A stretch of 38,333 nucleotides of DNA from Prevotella sp. (GCA_016284635.1 JAEEPF010000012.1:1-38333), one strand, 5' to 3'; shown: positions 22,694 through 34,743, counted from the stretch's first letter. Notes: generated by a model from the sequence alone, not told the origin. Made by a program: numbers and translations.

Positions 22694-23278
22694 ATGACAG
22701 AAGAAATGTATGTTGAGAAGCCGGACGGAAAGCCGGTGAAGGCTTTTAGGGCCAGAGTGAAGATGTACGGCAATGATGTCGTAGTCGTGAACCCCGAGAC
22801 TCCCAAGGAGAGTAACCGAAAGATGATTAAGCAGAAGGGCAAGAGCTCTTTCTACAAGTCAGAGGGCGAGAAGGAATCAAGCTATTCCATTCATATTAAT
22901 GTGGATGCGAACGATCCGGATCCCGTGGCTACTATGCAGGAACGCTTCAATGAACTGACGAAGGGGGAATTGAAGAGTGAGCTCAAACTGATCGTCAAGG
23001 GTAAGCTGCTGTATGAGACGCCCGTGTTGAAGGTGTATCTGAACAAGACGCAGAAGAAGGTGGTGATACAGACCACCCTCGATTGTGGGCCTACTATTGA
23101 GCGGGAACTGCTGCAGCTGCAAGGCGACATGGGTCGCGTGATCGGGGCGAACTACTCAGAGATTATCAAGGTGTTTAACCAGAAAGATAGGAGAGAAGGA
23201 GTCAGGAGTCAGGAGTCTGGAGACAGTAGAAAAGACTCCGAATTCCCGACAGTTGAGGAGATCATCGACAGAGTGTAA
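22694..23278 (+). CDS. Unknown protein, module member, with heptad repeat near the C terminus
   Basis: 194 residues, soluble, rich in Lys and Glu. Predicted beta strands (KAFRARVKMYGNDVVVVNPE) are followed by mixed segments (ELKLIVKGKLLYETPVLKVY) and a helical ending. Residues ~169-178 (GVRSQESGDS) come from a GGAGTCA heptad repeat and are unlikely to belong to the original protein. After it the frame closes with EFPTVEEIIDRV. No family recognised. It is the last gene before the AT-rich control region in front of the primase gene. Confidence 0.65.
   Translation: MTEEMYVEKPDGKPVKAFRARVKMYGNDVVVVNPETPKESNRKMIKQKGKSSFYKSEGEKESSYSIHINVDANDPDPVATMQERFNELTKGELKSELKLIVKGKLLYETPVLKVYLNKTQKKVVIQTTLDCGPTIERELLQLQGDMGRVIGANYSEIIKVFNQKDRREGVRSQESGDSRKDSEFPTVEEIIDRV
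23198..23225. repeat. Heptanucleotide repeat in the 22694 gene (4 units)
   Basis: Units GGAGTCA, GGAGTCA, GGAGTCT and GGAGACA. It is the reverse complement of the unit in the HTCS tract (31260-31335) and shares the unit of 10021-10055. Confidence 0.85.
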
Positions 23279-23540
23279 ATCAAGAATTAGAGAATTAAAG
23301 AATTAAAAAATTAAAGGATACGAATAGCCGAAATAAACCGTAATTAAAAGGAAACTAATGACCATAATAACCCATAATTTACATAATAATAATTATTCAA
23401 ATTAGTGGATAAAATTATGGTCAATTAGGATAATTTGTTTCTAAAATAATATGGTCAATTCTTGCGTCCTTTCAGTAGCAAGCGGCAAAGCCGAGCGAGG
23501 GTGATTCGTTTCAAAAAAAGAAAACTTAAAACGAAACTGA
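23279..23540. promoter_or_regulatory. AT-rich control region with TGACCATAAT inverted repeats
   Basis: This 262-base gap holds an octamer-like AGAATTAA repeat (23283-23315), then TGACCATAAT at 23359-23368, its perfect inverse ATTATGGTCA at 23414-23423, and a third copy ATATGGTCA at 23449-23457. They look like binding sites for a regulator of the primase gene or iteron-like sites. No perfect TAnnTTTG box is seen. Confidence 0.5.
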
Positions 23541-26276
23541 ATGATAACATTTCAAGAGAATACACATTTTTCTCAGGCTCTTCCCTGCACAAGGGAGGAG
23601 TTCTGGGAGCAAGTAAAGAAACCGACAACAAGGTGGCGCATTGATATGCGAAGGGCCATTTTGGCGGCGGTGGAGGCTTCGAAGACTCAGGGCGCAGTGG
23701 CTCTGCATAACCTGCTCCAGAACAGCGAATATCAGAAGTTCCTGATCAAAAAGCAGGGAATGAAGAAGAAGGCTGCCAAGGAGGCATGGGAGAAAAAGAC
23801 AGATGCAGAGAAACTGTTGGCCTTTGCACAAGAGGTTAAGGATAATCTGCCGGCGTTTATCTTTGCATGCAGAGAGTTTGATGAGACGGAAACTGCGAAA
23901 GGTGGGATGTTCAGGCACAGAAGACTCGCTGATTGTCATCTGAATGGTCTCTTTATGCTCGACATTGACCATGTGGAGAATCCTATGGCTATCTGGTATA
24001 AGATGAGAGAGGATAAGGAGCTGATGAAATCAATAGCATTAGTCCATATCACCAGCAGTTCTTTCGGGATTCGCATCGTAGGTGTTGCTGACATCACGGT
24101 AGGAAATCTCGCTGATAATCAGATTGCACTTGCTCAGAAGTTAGGCTACAAGGCTGACGAGAGTTGCATCGATGCCACCAGAAACTCTTTTGCTCCTAAG
24201 GAGGAGGATATCATTTATATTAATGAGGAACTTTTATTTGATTACTACAATGAAGCATTTGACAAGAAGTACACAGATGAGTACCGTCAGAAGAGAACTC
24301 AACCACTATTTCATCAGTTTGGTGCTGAGGATGAGAAAACGACAAGTGCCAGTAATAAAACGACAACTGAGACAACTAAGACAACATTTAATGGCGACAA
24401 CATGTCGCCTCAGGCAGAAGTTCTGCCTGAAAATAAGTTGTCTATGTTGTCAAAGTTGTCGTCAGAAAAGAACTCTGAATTGTCGTCAATAAAATGGAGA
24501 GGTTATGATATTCAGAGTATTATTGATCAGCGCTATGCTGATAAACTGCCATGCGCAGAGGATAGCAATAGACACAAGGAGAGTCTTAAGCTTGCCACAG
24601 ACCTCCTACTCATGCTTGACGGCGACAAGAAAGTGGTGCAGCGTATCGTCGAGGCTCAGCCCTGGGTGCAGGAGATCATTGAGGAGAGAGATGAGAATGT
24701 CGAGCAGACGGTGGAATCAGCAGCGGGGTGCGTGGCGGAGAAGGAGAAGAAGTATGCAAGCTCGCTGCCATCCAAGGCCATGCTGGAAGCGGTGAGGAAG
24801 GTTGCGGGAAGAACGTATCAGGAAGTGGTCAAGGGTGTGAATGCCGATAGGGACGAGGCTGATGGCATGAGCATGTATGCCCAGCTTGACGCTTGGGGCG
24901 CTGAGATAGAAGCGCTGTTCGATGACTTCCCATTGCTGAGGGATGTGTGTGCCGGGTTGAAGAGACCTCAGTATCCTGCAGCGGTGTTCACTGCCGGCGG
25001 TGCGCTGATGACACTGATGACCAGATGCACCTACAGGTTCTATCATCGTGCCTACGTGGACCGAAGGCTCAATTGTTCCTTATATATTATAGGACATCCC
25101 GCATCGAACAAGTCGATGGCAGATGACATCTGTGAGATACTGATAGCACCCATAGAGGCGTCGGACAAAGCCGGCAAGGCTGCGCTGAACCGCTATAAGA
25201 AGGATACGAAGAAGAAAGCCGCCAACAAGGAGGGCAAGGACAAGCCCCAGGGCATCATCCGTATTCATCCATCCCGTACTTCTAACGGTCAGCTTATCGA
25301 GGATATGCTCAATGCAAAGGAAACGGTGGACGGCAAGGAGATGCAGCTGCATATGTTCACGTTTGACACGGAGCTGGACAACTCGATCATGCTGCAGAGT
25401 GGCGGTTCTTGGATCAACAAGCAGGCGATGGAGCTGAAGGCCTTCCACAACGAGAAGGACGGACAGATGTATCAGAATTCGGATTCTCCCGTGGATGAGT
25501 TCCGTGTGACATGGAACTATATCTACTCAGGCACGCCCATTGCATTGAAGAAGAAGGTGAATGAGAAGAACTTCGGATCTGGTCTCAGTACGCGTCTCAC
25601 CGTGATTCCCATGCCGAAGACGAACTATAAGATGATTGACTACGAGGAAGAGGAAACCATCGACTGGGAACGTCTGGAACGCATGAAGACCTGGGCCTTC
25701 AAACTCGACTGTCGTGCAGGACAATTGCCCGTGAAGCCGCTGGTGAAGAAGCTTTACGACTGGACGAGTAACCGCATGGCGGACTGTGAAGAGGATGATT
25801 CGGAGGCCAACGAGCTCATGCTGAAGCGTGTGCCGTATCACGCCCTGAACTATTCCGTGCCTTTCATCGACATGCGCCACTACGAGAGCCTGCATCAGGA
25901 AGGAAAGTTCTGGGAGGGCACCTACGAAGTGGATGATACGGACTGGAAGCTCTGCGAACTGATGGCCCGCATCCAGTATGCCACGCAGCAGCATTTCTTC
26001 GGAGTCCTGGCTGAGAAGTACTTCGATGACATGAACAATGATGTGCAGATCTCGGGTAAGCGTCATCAACAGCGATCCGTCGATGGCTATAACAGACTGC
26101 CTGATGAGTTCACGAAAGAGGACGTTGACAGATGTTTCGGCTATAAGAATGAAGATTCTGGCTATATGAAGATCAAACGTCTTCAGGAGTCTGGCATGGT
26201 GGCGCTGCTTGAGGAAGTCATGCAGAACGGTCGTATGCGCAGGAGGTATCGGAAAGTGAATAAGATGGTGGTATAG
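23541..26276 (+). CDS. Primase/helicase-like protein (BT4734-like N domain, VirE-like, DUF3987)
   Basis: 911 residues. Residues ~1-240 resemble the BT4734-like/AEP-type domain: LNGLFMLDIDHVENP (with Asp141 and Asp143), HITSSSFGIRIVG, and DATRNSFAPKEEDI fit the catalytic plan of archaeo-eukaryotic primases. Residues ~265-315 are a low-complexity Thr/Ser linker overlying a DNA palindrome. Residues ~316-400 resemble a VirE-like region, and ~450-800 the DUF3987 domain, with a Walker-A-like GHPASNKS (518-525) and a Walker-B-like MFTFDTE (605-611). Such proteins are usually found in Bacteroidales mobile or accessory DNA, presumed to prime and unwind DNA. There is no integrase or mobilisation gene here. 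The M15 peptidase gene follows after 41 bases. Confidence 0.85.
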   Translation: MITFQENTHFSQALPCTREEFWEQVKKPTTRWRIDMRRAILAAVEASKTQGAVALHNLLQNSEYQKFLIKKQGMKKKAAKEAWEKKTDAEKLLAFAQEVKDNLPAFIFACREFDETETAKGGMFRHRRLADCHLNGLFMLDIDHVENPMAIWYKMREDKELMKSIALVHITSSSFGIRIVGVADITVGNLADNQIALAQKLGYKADESCIDATRNSFAPKEEDIIYINEELLFDYYNEAFDKKYTDEYRQKRTQPLFHQFGAEDEKTTSASNKTTTETTKTTFNGDNMSPQAEVLPENKLSMLSKLSSEKNSELSSIKWRGYDIQSIIDQRYADKLPCAEDSNRHKESLKLATDLLLMLDGDKKVVQRIVEAQPWVQEIIEERDENVEQTVESAAGCVAEKEKKYASSLPSKAMLEAVRKVAGRTYQEVVKGVNADRDEADGMSMYAQLDAWGAEIEALFDDFPLLRDVCAGLKRPQYPAAVFTAGGALMTLMTRCTYRFYHRAYVDRRLNCSLYIIGHPASNKSMADDICEILIAPIEASDKAGKAALNRYKKDTKKKAANKEGKDKPQGIIRIHPSRTSNGQLIEDMLNAKETVDGKEMQLHMFTFDTELDNSIMLQSGGSWINKQAMELKAFHNEKDGQMYQNSDSPVDEFRVTWNYIYSGTPIALKKKVNEKNFGSGLSTRLTVIPMPKTNYKMIDYEEEETIDWERLERMKTWAFKLDCRAGQLPVKPLVKKLYDWTSNRMADCEEDDSEANELMLKRVPYHALNYSVPFIDMRHYESLHQEGKFWEGTYEVDDTDWKLCELMARIQYATQQHFFGVLAEKYFDDMNNDVQISGKRHQQRSVDGYNRLPDEFTKEDVDRCFGYKNEDSGYMKIKRLQESGMVALLEEVMQNGRMRRRYRKVNKMVV
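24361..24461. repeat. Long palindromic element in the primase linker
   Basis: Left arm: GACAAC at 24362, 24371 and 24380 (9-bp period). Right arm: GTTGTC at 24437, 24446 and 24455 (same period). Between them are two hairpins, GGCGAC/GTCGCC (24394-24410) and CAGGCAGAA/TTCTGCCTG (24411-24429). The arms pair over about 25 bases with few mismatches. It encodes the TTETTKTTF and LSMLSKLSS stretches in the protein linker. Confidence 0.82.
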
Positions 26277-26317
26277 CCCACCTATCACCTAACAACCTAA
26301 CAAAATGTAAAATCAAA

Positions 26318-26911
26318 ATGGAAAAAGTAACAATCAACAAATCTATCAACCTCTCCGAGCACATGACGCTCGGGGAGGTAACCAAGAGCAGACATACTGA
26401 GGTGTATAATATTCCCAGTCATGTGGCGATTGAGAATCTGAAAAGGGTTTGCGGGTGGTTAGAGGAACTACGCAGGCGGTATAATCTGCGGTATGTTCTG
26501 CGCCCGGTTTCCCCTCCTGAGTTAGGAGGGGTTAGGGGTGGTCTGAACGAGGGAATGTCTGGCGCTTCTTCAGACCACCCCACCCATACGGGCACCCCTC
26601 CTAACTTAGGAGGGGAAATAGATACCGAAGAGCCGATAATCATCAGCAGTGGGTATCGTTCGCCTCAGCTGAATAGGAAGGTGGGAGGTTCTCCAACGAG
26701 CAATCATCTGACAGGCTGCGCCGTGGATATCCGCGTCGCTGGTATTGAGCAGGCGATGCGCTATGCGGTGATCCTGATGGACTACGCCGACGAGACGAAG
26801 CAGGACTATGACGAACTCTTCATCGAGAAGAATCGCTATGGCGCCATCTGGGTTCATTTCGCAGTGAGGCCGAAGGATAATCGGAGAAAAACGATGTTTA
26901 TTCAAAAGTGA
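26318..26911 (+). CDS. M15-type peptidase (D-Ala-D-Ala carboxypeptidase-like), with in-frame repeat insertion
   Basis: 197 residues. SGYRSPQLNRKVGG, then SNHLTGCAVDIRV (His and Asp zinc ligands) and IWVHFAVR (third ligand His) give the M15 peptidase fold as in phage endolysins and VanX-like enzymes. No signal peptide. Residues ~65-102 (from PVSPPELGG to NLGGEIDTEEP) are foreign: they come from a palindromic DNA element (26508-26618) that splits the family's N-terminal half without breaking the frame. The likely substrate is the peptide stem of peptidoglycan. Its place after the primase gene mirrors the amidase or M15 genes that accompany such loci in Bacteroidales. A terminator follows at 26942. 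Confidence 0.8.
   Translation: MEKVTINKSINLSEHMTLGEVTKSRHTEVYNIPSHVAIENLKRVCGWLEELRRRYNLRYVLRPVSPPELGGVRGGLNEGMSGASSDHPTHTGTPPNLGGEIDTEEPIIISSGYRSPQLNRKVGGSPTSNHLTGCAVDIRVAGIEQAMRYAVILMDYADETKQDYDELFIEKNRYGAIWVHFAVRPKDNRRKTMFIQK
26508..26618. repeat. Palindromic (REP/MITE-like) element inserted in frame in the M15 peptidase gene
   Basis: Outer arms TTTCCCCTCCT (26508-26518) and AGGAGGGGAAA (26608-26618) are perfect complements; inner arms GTTAGGAGGGG and CCCCTCCTAAC, and GGTGGTCTGAA (26537-26547) and TTCAGACCACC (26569-26579), also pair. The whole is about 111 bp, a multiple of three, which keeps the reading frame. Confidence 0.85.
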
Positions 26912-26941
26912 CATCAAAGGAATCGCCCGCTACCTATTATA

Positions 26942-26977
26942 AAACGAATCCCAGCCGCGTTTGGCAAGGATTCGTTT
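26942..26977. terminator. Bidirectional terminator between M15 and nucleotidyltransferase genes
   Basis: AAACGAATCC (26942-26951) pairs with GGATTCGTTT (26968-26977) in the 80-base gap between convergent genes. T-rich bases lie at the ends on both strands. Confidence 0.75.
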
Positions 26978-26991
26978 GTAATTTGCGTTGA

Positions 26992-27765
26992 TTACCACAG
27001 GGCGGGGGGAATGAGACGCTGGGCGTTTTCGAAATCCTCGGGGGTGTCGAGCTCGATGGAGAAAAGATCGGTGGTATCGACGATGCGGAAGGTGTAGCCC
27101 TGGGGTATGAGACGCTCAAAGGCTCGCTCGTAGAAGATGTCGATGAGTCCTTCACGCTCGATCATCTGCTCGAGTTCGCGGAAGAGGGCGGTGCTGTAGT
27201 CAGCGGTCATTCGCTCGACGCCTACACTCTCACCCGCAGCATCTTCAGGACGACAGGTCTTACTGATCTCCGTGATGCGCCCTTCGGCATCTGCCACGAC
27301 CTTCATCTCCTCCTCACCCAGTTCGTGGCGATTGAGCGCCAGAGCACTATCACCGACATTGATGACGGTGGGGATGATGGCAGGATCGCAGAGAATGTCG
27401 CTGTCCATGAGCAGGAAGTCACGGCCGTCGGTATAAGGACGGGTGAGCCACAGCGAGAAGATATTGTTGTTGTGGGCGTAGTCGGGGTTGTCGATGAAGT
27501 GGATTTTTATTCGAGGAGGGAGGAGGGAGGAGGGAGGAGCGAGATTAGACTGAGGGGTGAGATAGTGTGAGGTGAGGAAGTCGCGGATCATGTTGGCACG
27601 GTAGCCGGTGACGACGACGAGTTCGTTGATGCCAGCGGCGAGCATGGCATCGACGGTGCGCTGGAGAAGCGTACGCTCTCCCACTTTGAGAAGACACTTC
27701 GGACGTTCGTCCGTGAGCGGCCTCAGCCGCTTGGCCATTCCGGCCGCAAGAATTACTCCAATCAT
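26992..27765 (-). CDS. Nucleotidyltransferase (sugar-nucleotide or choline-phosphate cytidylyltransferase type)
   Basis: 257 residues. GVILAAGMAKRLRPLTDERP at residues 3-22 with KCLLKVGERTLLQR is the NTP-transferase start (G-x-x-x-R and the substrate Lys). DFLLMDSDILCD near residue 115 holds the metal-binding aspartates, and NPDYAHNNNIFSLWL is the LicC-like/sugar-nucleotide segment. The gene probably serves surface glycan or phosphocholine decoration. Residues ~76-87 (NLAPPSSLLPPR) arise from a GGAGGGA heptad repeat and are not family sequence. No clear promoter lies directly in front, so it may be read from the HTCS transcript 200 bases upstream. Confidence 0.82.
   Translation of the reverse strand: MIGVILAAGMAKRLRPLTDERPKCLLKVGERTLLQRTVDAMLAAGINELVVVTGYRANMIRDFLTSHYLTPQSNLAPPSSLLPPRIKIHFIDNPDYAHNNNIFSLWLTRPYTDGRDFLLMDSDILCDPAIIPTVINVGDSALALNRHELGEEEMKVVADAEGRITEISKTCRPEDAAGESVGVERMTADYSTALFRELEQMIEREGLIDIFYERAFERLIPQGYTFRIVDTTDLFSIELDTPEDFENAQRLIPPALW
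27515..27539. repeat. Heptanucleotide repeat (GGAGGGA)x3.6 in the nucleotidyltransferase gene
   Basis: Plus-strand units GGAGGGA at 27515-27521, 27522-27528 and 27529-27535, then GGAG. On the coding strand it writes a Pro/Ser/Leu-rich stretch between the family's HYL(T) helix and KIHFIDNPDY strand. Confidence 0.88.
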
Positions 27766-27768
27766 TGT

Positions 27769-27961
27769 ACTTTGAACTTTGAGCTTTGAACTTTGAACTT
27801 TATGATTACTACTGCGGCAGTTTTTACACTTTCACCTTCTCAACCTTTCACCTTCACAACCTTTCACTTTTTCACCTTTCACTTTTCAGCCTTTTCACTA
27901 TTCATAAAGTTTTTCACAAGCTCAAGCATAAATGCAAAGCTCAAAGTTCAAAGTTCAAAGT
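27769..27961. repeat. Inverted heptad-repeat arms around a TTCACC-rich core
   Basis: Left arm (CTTTGAA-type heptads, 27770-27801) and right arm (AAAGTTC-type heptads, 27936-27961) are inverted. Between them is a TTCACCTTT-like tract (27828-27898). The element fills the gap between the HTCS and nucleotidyltransferase genes; no gene is seen in it. Confidence 0.8.
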
Positions 27962-27965
27962 CATT

Positions 27966-32021
<4,056 letters not shown>

Positions 32022-32043
32022 TGCTTTGTTACATTTTCGACTG

Positions 32044-32073
32044 CAAAGATAGTCCTTTTTTTTTAATTAACAA
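32044..32073 (-). promoter_or_regulatory. Promoter of the HTCS gene
   Basis: On the minus strand TTG (plus 32071-32073), 19 bases, then TATCTTTG (plus 32044-32051). The start codon is 22 bases downstream of the box. Confidence 0.75.
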
Positions 32074-32078
32074 GAAAA

Positions 32079-32127
32079 ATGGAACAAATTATAAAAAAAA
32101 TGAAACAAATAGCAACTTTCGTTCCAT
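32079..32127. promoter_or_regulatory. Candidate HTCS operator: three copies at 21-bp spacing
   Basis: ATGGAACAAAT at 32079, ATGAAACAAAT at 32100 and the inverted GTTCCAT at 32121 start exactly 21 bp apart. They lie between the divergent HTCS and GH115 promoters, as expected for binding by the AraC domain of the HTCS. Confidence 0.6.
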
Positions 32128-32137
32128 TTTTTAGTGG

Positions 32138-32145
32138 TAACTTTG
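32138..32145 (+). promoter_or_regulatory. Promoter -7 box for GH115
   Basis: TAACTTTG matches TAnnTTTG. The ATG is 34 bases downstream, and the inverted operator copy ends 10 bases upstream, a position suited to activation. Confidence 0.7.
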
Positions 32146-32179
32146 CCGTCGAATTGTTAATTTATCACTTTTAAGCCAC

Positions 32180-34693
32180 ATGAAACGTTTACTACAGACT
32201 AAGAAAATCATGGTACTGGCGATGCTGTCGCTGGTCATGTCGACGGATGTCAAGGCTGCTGACACCTTCGTCGTGTTTGAACCCGCTGCCGGCGCCTGGC
32301 AACTGAGTAATCCCACCATCAGCCTCGCCGAGGGAGAGCACTCCTGCGTGACCATCGCCGCTGCCAACCTCGCCACCGACTTCGAAAAAGTCACCGGCAC
32401 CGCCGCCACCATCACATCTCTCACCTCTCACCTCTCACCTCTCACCTCTAAAAGCATCCTCATCGGCACCGTCGGTGTCAACAAGCAGATTGACCAGTGG
32501 GTAAAGCAGGGTGTGCTGCGCGACCTGAAGGGCAAGACGGAGAAATACATCATCAAGACTATCGGCGACCAACTGGTCATTGCCGGCAGCGACAAGCGCG
32601 GCACCGTCTATGGCATCTACGAACTGTCGCGCCAGATCGGTGTCTCGCCCTGGCACTACTGGGCTGACGTGCCTGTGGAGCGTCACACCTCTTTATATAT
32701 AAAAGAAGGCGAATACACCGACGGCGAACCAGCCGTCAGATACCGCGGTCTGTTCCTCAACGACGAGGCACCCTGTCTGACCACGTGGGTGAAGAACACC
32801 TTCGGCACCGACTTCGGCGGACACAAGTTTTATGAAAAGGTCTTTGAACTCATCCTTCGCCTCAAGGGCAACTACCTGTGGCCGGCCATGTGGGGCTGGG
32901 CTTTCTATGCCGACGATCCTGAGAACCTGAAGACCGCCGACGCTATGGGTGTGATGATGGGCACCTCACACCACGAGCCGATGGCCCGCAACCATCAGGA
33001 GTATGCCCGTGACCGTAAGGGCTGGGGAGCCTGGAACTACGCCACGAACAAACAGAACCTCGACCGTTTCTTCCGTGAGGGCATCGAGCGCATGAACGGC
33101 ACCGACGACATCGTGACCATCGGTATGCGCGGTGACGGTGACGAGGCTATGGGCAACGGCACAGACACAAAGCTTTTAGAGAACATCATCAATAACCAGC
33201 GCCGTATCATCAAGGAGGTGACCGGCAAGTCTGCCGACAAGACCCCGCAGATCTGGGCACTCTATAAAGAGGTACAAGACTATTACGACGCCGGCCTGCG
33301 CGTGCCAGATGACGTGACCATCCTGCTCTGCGACGACAACTGGGGCAACGTGCGTCGCCTGCCCACCGCCGAGGAACAGAAGCGCAAAGGCGGCTGGGGA
33401 CTCTACTACCATGTGGACTACGTCGGTGCGCCCCGCAACACGAAGTGGATCAACGTCACCCCAATACAGAACATGTGGGAGCAATTGCAACTGGCCTACT
33501 TCGGCGGCATTCAGAAGCTGTGGATCCTGAATGTCGGCGACCTGAAGCCGATGGAATATCCCATCCAGCTGTTTATGGACATGGCGTGGGATCCTTCGAA
33601 GTACCGTGTGGATAACCTTCTCGACCATACCCGCGCCTTCTGTGCCGAGAGCTTCGGCGAAGACCAGGCCTGCGAGGCAGCCCAGCTGCTGAACCTCGTG
33701 AGCAAGTACAACGGCCGCATCACCTCTGAGATGCTCGACGCAAAGACCTATACCACCTGGGAGTTTGCTCAGGTTGTGGCAGATTACCAGGCGCTTGAGA
33801 CCCGTGCCCTCCGGCAGTTCATCACGCTCAAGCCCGAAGCCCGCGACGCATACCGTCAGATCGTGCTCTTCCCCATCCAGGCGATGGGCAACATCTACGA
33901 GATGTACTACGCCCAGGCCATGAACCACCAGTTGGCCGCGCAGAACGACCCCGAGGCGAACTGCTGGGCAGAGCGCTGCCGCAAGGCCTTCGAGCGCGAC
34001 CAGCAGCTGAACCTGCAATACAACAAGGAGATCGCCGGTGGCAAATGGGACGGTATGATGATCCAGAAGCACATCAGTTATAGGATTTGGAACGACAACT
34101 TCCCCGCCGATGTCTGTCCGGATCTCATCGAGGTAAAGGCTCCCACGGAGGGACCGACGTTCAGTGCCGTCCACGGCTATATCAGCATCGAAGCCGAGCA
34201 CACCTGGAACCGTCAAGATGCCTCTGCCGCCAAGTGGACGGTCATCCCTTACATGGGCCGCACCCTCAGTGGCATCTCCCTGATGCCCTACACCGTCGGC
34301 ACAGATGATGCAAAATTGACTTACCGTTTCAAGGACAACGGCACAAAGACGGCTAAGATCCACGTCATCACCAAATCGACCCTCGACTTCCTCGACAAAG
34401 GCGGCCTCATCTACGATGTAGCGGTCGACGGCAATAGTCCCGTGAGCATCAACTTCAACGCCAACCTCAACGAGAAGCCGGAGAACATCTACAGCATCTA
34501 CTACCCCACCATCGCCAGTCGTGTGGTGGAGAAGGAGGTGACGCTTCCCCTCTCAGCCTCTGAGGATATCCACACCCTGACCATCCATCCGCAGGATCCC
34601 GGCATCGTCTTCGAGAAGATCGTCATCGACCTTGGCGGCTACCAGCGCCAGTTCCTCTTCGGCAGTGAGTCGCCCAAGACCTACAAGAAATAG
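32180..34693 (+). CDS. GH115 xylan alpha-1,2-(4-O-methyl)glucuronidase
   Basis: 837 residues, full length for GH115. The signal peptide (MVLAMLSLVMSTDVKAAD) sends it out of the cytoplasm. The N-terminal domain carries ITSLTSHLSPLTSKS, an artefact of a heptad repeat. The core has YRGLFLNDEAPCLTTWVKN, LKGNYLWPAMWGWAFYADDP and MGTSHHEPMARN, all typical of GH115, and later VTILLCDDNWGNVRRLP and YHVDYVGAPRNTKW. The C-terminal region (ISIEAEHTWNRQDASAAKW) is the beta-sandwich common to the family. It removes glucuronic acid side groups from xylan. It is divergent from the HTCS gene and followed by GH51. Confidence 0.92.
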   Translation: MKRLLQTKKIMVLAMLSLVMSTDVKAADTFVVFEPAAGAWQLSNPTISLAEGEHSCVTIAAANLATDFEKVTGTAATITSLTSHLSPLTSKSILIGTVGVNKQIDQWVKQGVLRDLKGKTEKYIIKTIGDQLVIAGSDKRGTVYGIYELSRQIGVSPWHYWADVPVERHTSLYIKEGEYTDGEPAVRYRGLFLNDEAPCLTTWVKNTFGTDFGGHKFYEKVFELILRLKGNYLWPAMWGWAFYADDPENLKTADAMGVMMGTSHHEPMARNHQEYARDRKGWGAWNYATNKQNLDRFFREGIERMNGTDDIVTIGMRGDGDEAMGNGTDTKLLENIINNQRRIIKEVTGKSADKTPQIWALYKEVQDYYDAGLRVPDDVTILLCDDNWGNVRRLPTAEEQKRKGGWGLYYHVDYVGAPRNTKWINVTPIQNMWEQLQLAYFGGIQKLWILNVGDLKPMEYPIQLFMDMAWDPSKYRVDNLLDHTRAFCAESFGEDQACEAAQLLNLVSKYNGRITSEMLDAKTYTTWEFAQVVADYQALETRALRQFITLKPEARDAYRQIVLFPIQAMGNIYEMYYAQAMNHQLAAQNDPEANCWAERCRKAFERDQQLNLQYNKEIAGGKWDGMMIQKHISYRIWNDNFPADVCPDLIEVKAPTEGPTFSAVHGYISIEAEHTWNRQDASAAKWTVIPYMGRTLSGISLMPYTVGTDDAKLTYRFKDNGTKTAKIHVITKSTLDFLDKGGLIYDVAVDGNSPVSINFNANLNEKPENIYSIYYPTIASRVVEKEVTLPLSASEDIHTLTIHPQDPGIVFEKIVIDLGGYQRQFLFGSESPKTYKK
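32420..32447. repeat. Heptanucleotide repeat (CTCACCT)x4 in GH115
   Basis: Four perfect units, from residue ~81 of the protein, between the N-terminal domain strands. The unit differs from the HTCS one but has the same length. Confidence 0.9.
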
Positions 34694-34743
34694 AGAATTG
34701 CCCGTAACGCTCGTCATGTTCGTTGCGTTCGCATAACTTAATT

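Noticed and set aside
20854..26911. Complete prophage or conjugative element
   Set aside because: No integrase, relaxase, capsid, terminase or transfer genes and no attachment-site repeats could be seen, so I call it only a module of uncertain origin.
33176..34363. Long open frame on the minus strand (395 codons) opposite GH115
   Set aside because: It overlaps the conserved GH115 core and has no promoter box or recognised motif.
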